From: 2-12-FULL-41-17 sp964562855
GTDB taxonomy: Bacteria > Patescibacteriota > Microgenomatia > Curtissbacterales > GWA2-41-24
Length of the DNA: 15,920 nt
Assembly (NCBI GenBank): GCA_964562855.1
Contig: CAZLVB010000017.1
Span: forward strand, 1 to 15,920
Direction of reading: 5' to 3'
In this document: one piece after another, positions 15,207-15,920 of the stretch
Position numbering within the stretch: position 1 is the stretch's first letter
Layout of the letters: each line of letters begins with the position of its first letter
Made by a program: the position numbers and the translations under genes
The notes under the pieces: generated by a model
What the model was told of the DNA's origin: nothing
What the model saw: only the letters and a program-made list of their open reading frames with translations
The model's database searches: none

Positions 15207-15696
15207 ATCCGGAAGAGTCGAAAAAAAACAAATTGCTCCAGACCCTATCTACCAAAGTACCCTTGTTGCCAAACTCATTAACAAACTAATGGTTAGCGGC
15301 AAAAAGGCACTTGCCGAAAGAGTAGTTTATGGTGCACTAGAGCATCTTAAGTCACAGGGCAAGGATCCGATCAAGACCTTGGAAATGGCGGTTGAAAACA
15401 TTACGCCAAGAATGGAAGTTAGACCCAGAAGGGTAGGTGGTGCTTCTTACATGGTACCCATGGAGGTCAGGGGCACGAGGCGACTTTCGCTGGCAATCTC
15501 ATGGTTAGTAAACTCTGCCAGAAGCAGGAAGGTCGCGGAAATTGCAGAAAAACCCAAAAATAAACCTTTAATTATTGCTAAACTTACCAACGAAATACGT
15601 GAGGCTTCCGAAAACACCGGCAAAGCAGTCGCCAAAAAAGAAGAAATGCACAGAATAGCCGAGGCGAATAAGGCCTTCGCGCATTTCCGTTGGTAA
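15199..15696 (+). CDS. rpsG: 30S ribosomal protein S7
   Basis: S7 binds the 3' major domain of 16S rRNA and starts assembly of the 30S head. The 165-residue protein has the family core: an opening MPRSGR, PDPIYQSTLVAKLINKLM, ALENITP-like MAVENITPRMEVRPRRVGGA, VPMEVR, and the end HRIAEANKAFAHFRW. It is about nine residues longer than E. coli S7, with extra residues around AEKPKNKPLI. ATG 15199 is chosen because AAGGAGGT lies just before it and family members begin MPR; an in-frame TTG at 15172 would add nine residues across the Shine-Dalgarno sequence. rpsL lies 118 bp upstream. In E. coli S7 represses its own synthesis by binding the rpsL-rpsG spacer; the structured spacer here would suit similar control. 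The last 27 bases, with the stop, occur again downstream. Confidence 0.97.
   Translation: MPRSGRVEKKQIAPDPIYQSTLVAKLINKLMVSGKKALAERVVYGALEHLKSQGKDPIKTLEMAVENITPRMEVRPRRVGGASYMVPMEVRGTRRLSLAISWLVNSARSRKVAEIAEKPKNKPLIIAKLTNEIREASENTGKAVAKKEEMHRIAEANKAFAHFRW
15670..15696 (+). repeat. Direct repeat copy 1 (3' end of rpsG)
   Basis: The last eight codons and stop of rpsG (KAFAHFRW) form a 27-bp sequence that is repeated exactly 78 bp further on. This copy is the functional gene end. Confidence 0.95.
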
Positions 15697-15711
15697 TGCG
15701 CTCCGCCTTGC

Positions 15712-15745
15712 GATAGCTCCGGACCTTTGGTCCGTAATAGCTATC
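15712..15745 (+). other. Nested hairpin between the rpsG-end repeats
   Basis: GATAGCT (15712-15718) pairs with AGCTATC (15739-15745), and inside it CGGACC (15720-15725) pairs with GGTCCG (15729-15734) around TTT. Stems of 7 and 6 bp are perfect. No T-run follows, so this is a weak candidate for termination; it may protect the rpsG mRNA end or be the core of a small insertion. Confidence 0.65.
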
Positions 15746-15747
15746 TA

Positions 15748-15774
15748 AAGGCCTTCGCGCATTTCCGTTGGTAA
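15748..15774 (+). repeat. Direct repeat copy 2 (duplicated rpsG end)
   Basis: An exact 27-bp copy of the rpsG 3' end, outside any reading frame that I would call. The flanks of the two copies differ, so the repeat is limited to these 27 bp. Confidence 0.95.
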
Positions 15775-15781
15775 GCCGGAA

Positions 15782-15827
15782 TTTACACTGAGCTTGCCCA
15801 AGTGTTTACACTGAGCTTGCCCAAGTG
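15782..15827 (+). repeat. Two tandem copies of a 23-bp imperfect palindrome
   Basis: Perfect tandem copies lie at 15782-15804 and 15805-15827. Each holds CACTGAGCTTGCCCAAGTG, whose ends (ACACT/AGTGT) can pair. On the other strand it reads CACTTGGGCAAGCTCAGTG, two bases away from CACTTCGACAAGCTCAGTG, a short dispersed palindrome that I recall from many bacterial genomes. The repeat is seen; the family link is from memory. Confidence 0.85.
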
Positions 15828-15866
15828 CCCACTCCCGTTGCTAAGTTTGTAAAAAGCCTTTTCTGA

Positions 15867-15896
15867 TTGCCGAAATCGCAACCCCGGTGCTAATAT
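15867..15896 (+). promoter_or_regulatory. Extended -10 promoter for the next gene
   Basis: TTGCCG (15867-15872), an 18-bp spacer, and TAATAT (15891-15896) preceded by TGC, which forms an extended -10 element. Its target gene would lie beyond the window. A further TTGACA (15914-15919) at the window edge could be the -35 box of another promoter. The remainder of 15697-15920 holds only the repeats and hairpin listed here. Confidence 0.4.
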
Positions 15897-15920
15897 ATTT
15901 AGAAATACACAATTGACATT

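Noticed and set aside
15851..15864. AAAA-GCC-TTTT as a terminator after rpsG
   Set aside because: The stem is four A-T pairs only and lacks a T-run, so it is too weak.

Overview
The window looks like a chromosomal segment of a Patescibacteria (CPR) bacterium, most likely from the Microgenomates side of that group. This assignment is inference from gene content and style. Proteins are compact: the alanyl-tRNA synthetase is shortened, riboflavin kinase is a free-standing domain, and RpoB is 1120 residues. There is a fused membrane protein of the 'baseplate J-like' kind often seen in CPR genomes, a membrane sortase, and very tight gene spacing. TGA ends several genes, so UGA is not reassigned. 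All genes are on the + strand.

Region 1 (1-6012) is an alaS ... ruvX ... mltG neighbourhood, an order also known from Bacillus-type genomes. Here it is interrupted by a proline-rich single-pass membrane protein (682-1365), a 707-residue membrane protein with a possible actin-like N-terminal half and a J-like C-terminal half (1498-3621), and a sortase (3621-4355). The 707-residue gene, sortase and ruvX are linked by 1-nt and 4-nt overlaps. They sit behind a promoter-like element overlapped by a perfect dyad (1457-1486). A hairpin follows ruvX, then a small zinc-ribbon gene that overlaps mltG by 4 nt. These genes point to cell-envelope work (surface anchoring, peptidoglycan processing) alongside RNA/DNA housekeeping.

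Region 2 (6045-7318) holds an EamA/DMT-type transporter and a riboflavin kinase two nucleotides apart. It is closed by a strong intrinsic terminator (7356-7382).

Region 3 (7497-15696) is the transcription and translation core: rpoB, rpoC (one base apart), rpsL and rpsG. RpoB and S12 carry substitutions at positions known for rifampicin and streptomycin resistance. rpoC encodes a lysine-rich charged insertion containing a run of 16 adenines. The rpsL-rpsG spacer is the most unusual stretch: four small hairpins, a fifth hairpin that fully pairs the rpsG Shine-Dalgarno sequence, and an overlapping 41-codon reading frame with its own Shine-Dalgarno sequence. This layout would suit translational control of rpsG. 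In E. coli the same spacer is the S7 autoregulation target.

Region 4 (15697-15920) has no gene. It contains a second copy of the last 27 bp of rpsG, a nested hairpin, two tandem copies of a 23-bp imperfect palindrome, and a promoter-like sequence for the next gene. I found no tRNA, rRNA, CRISPR array, transposase or recognisable defence system.
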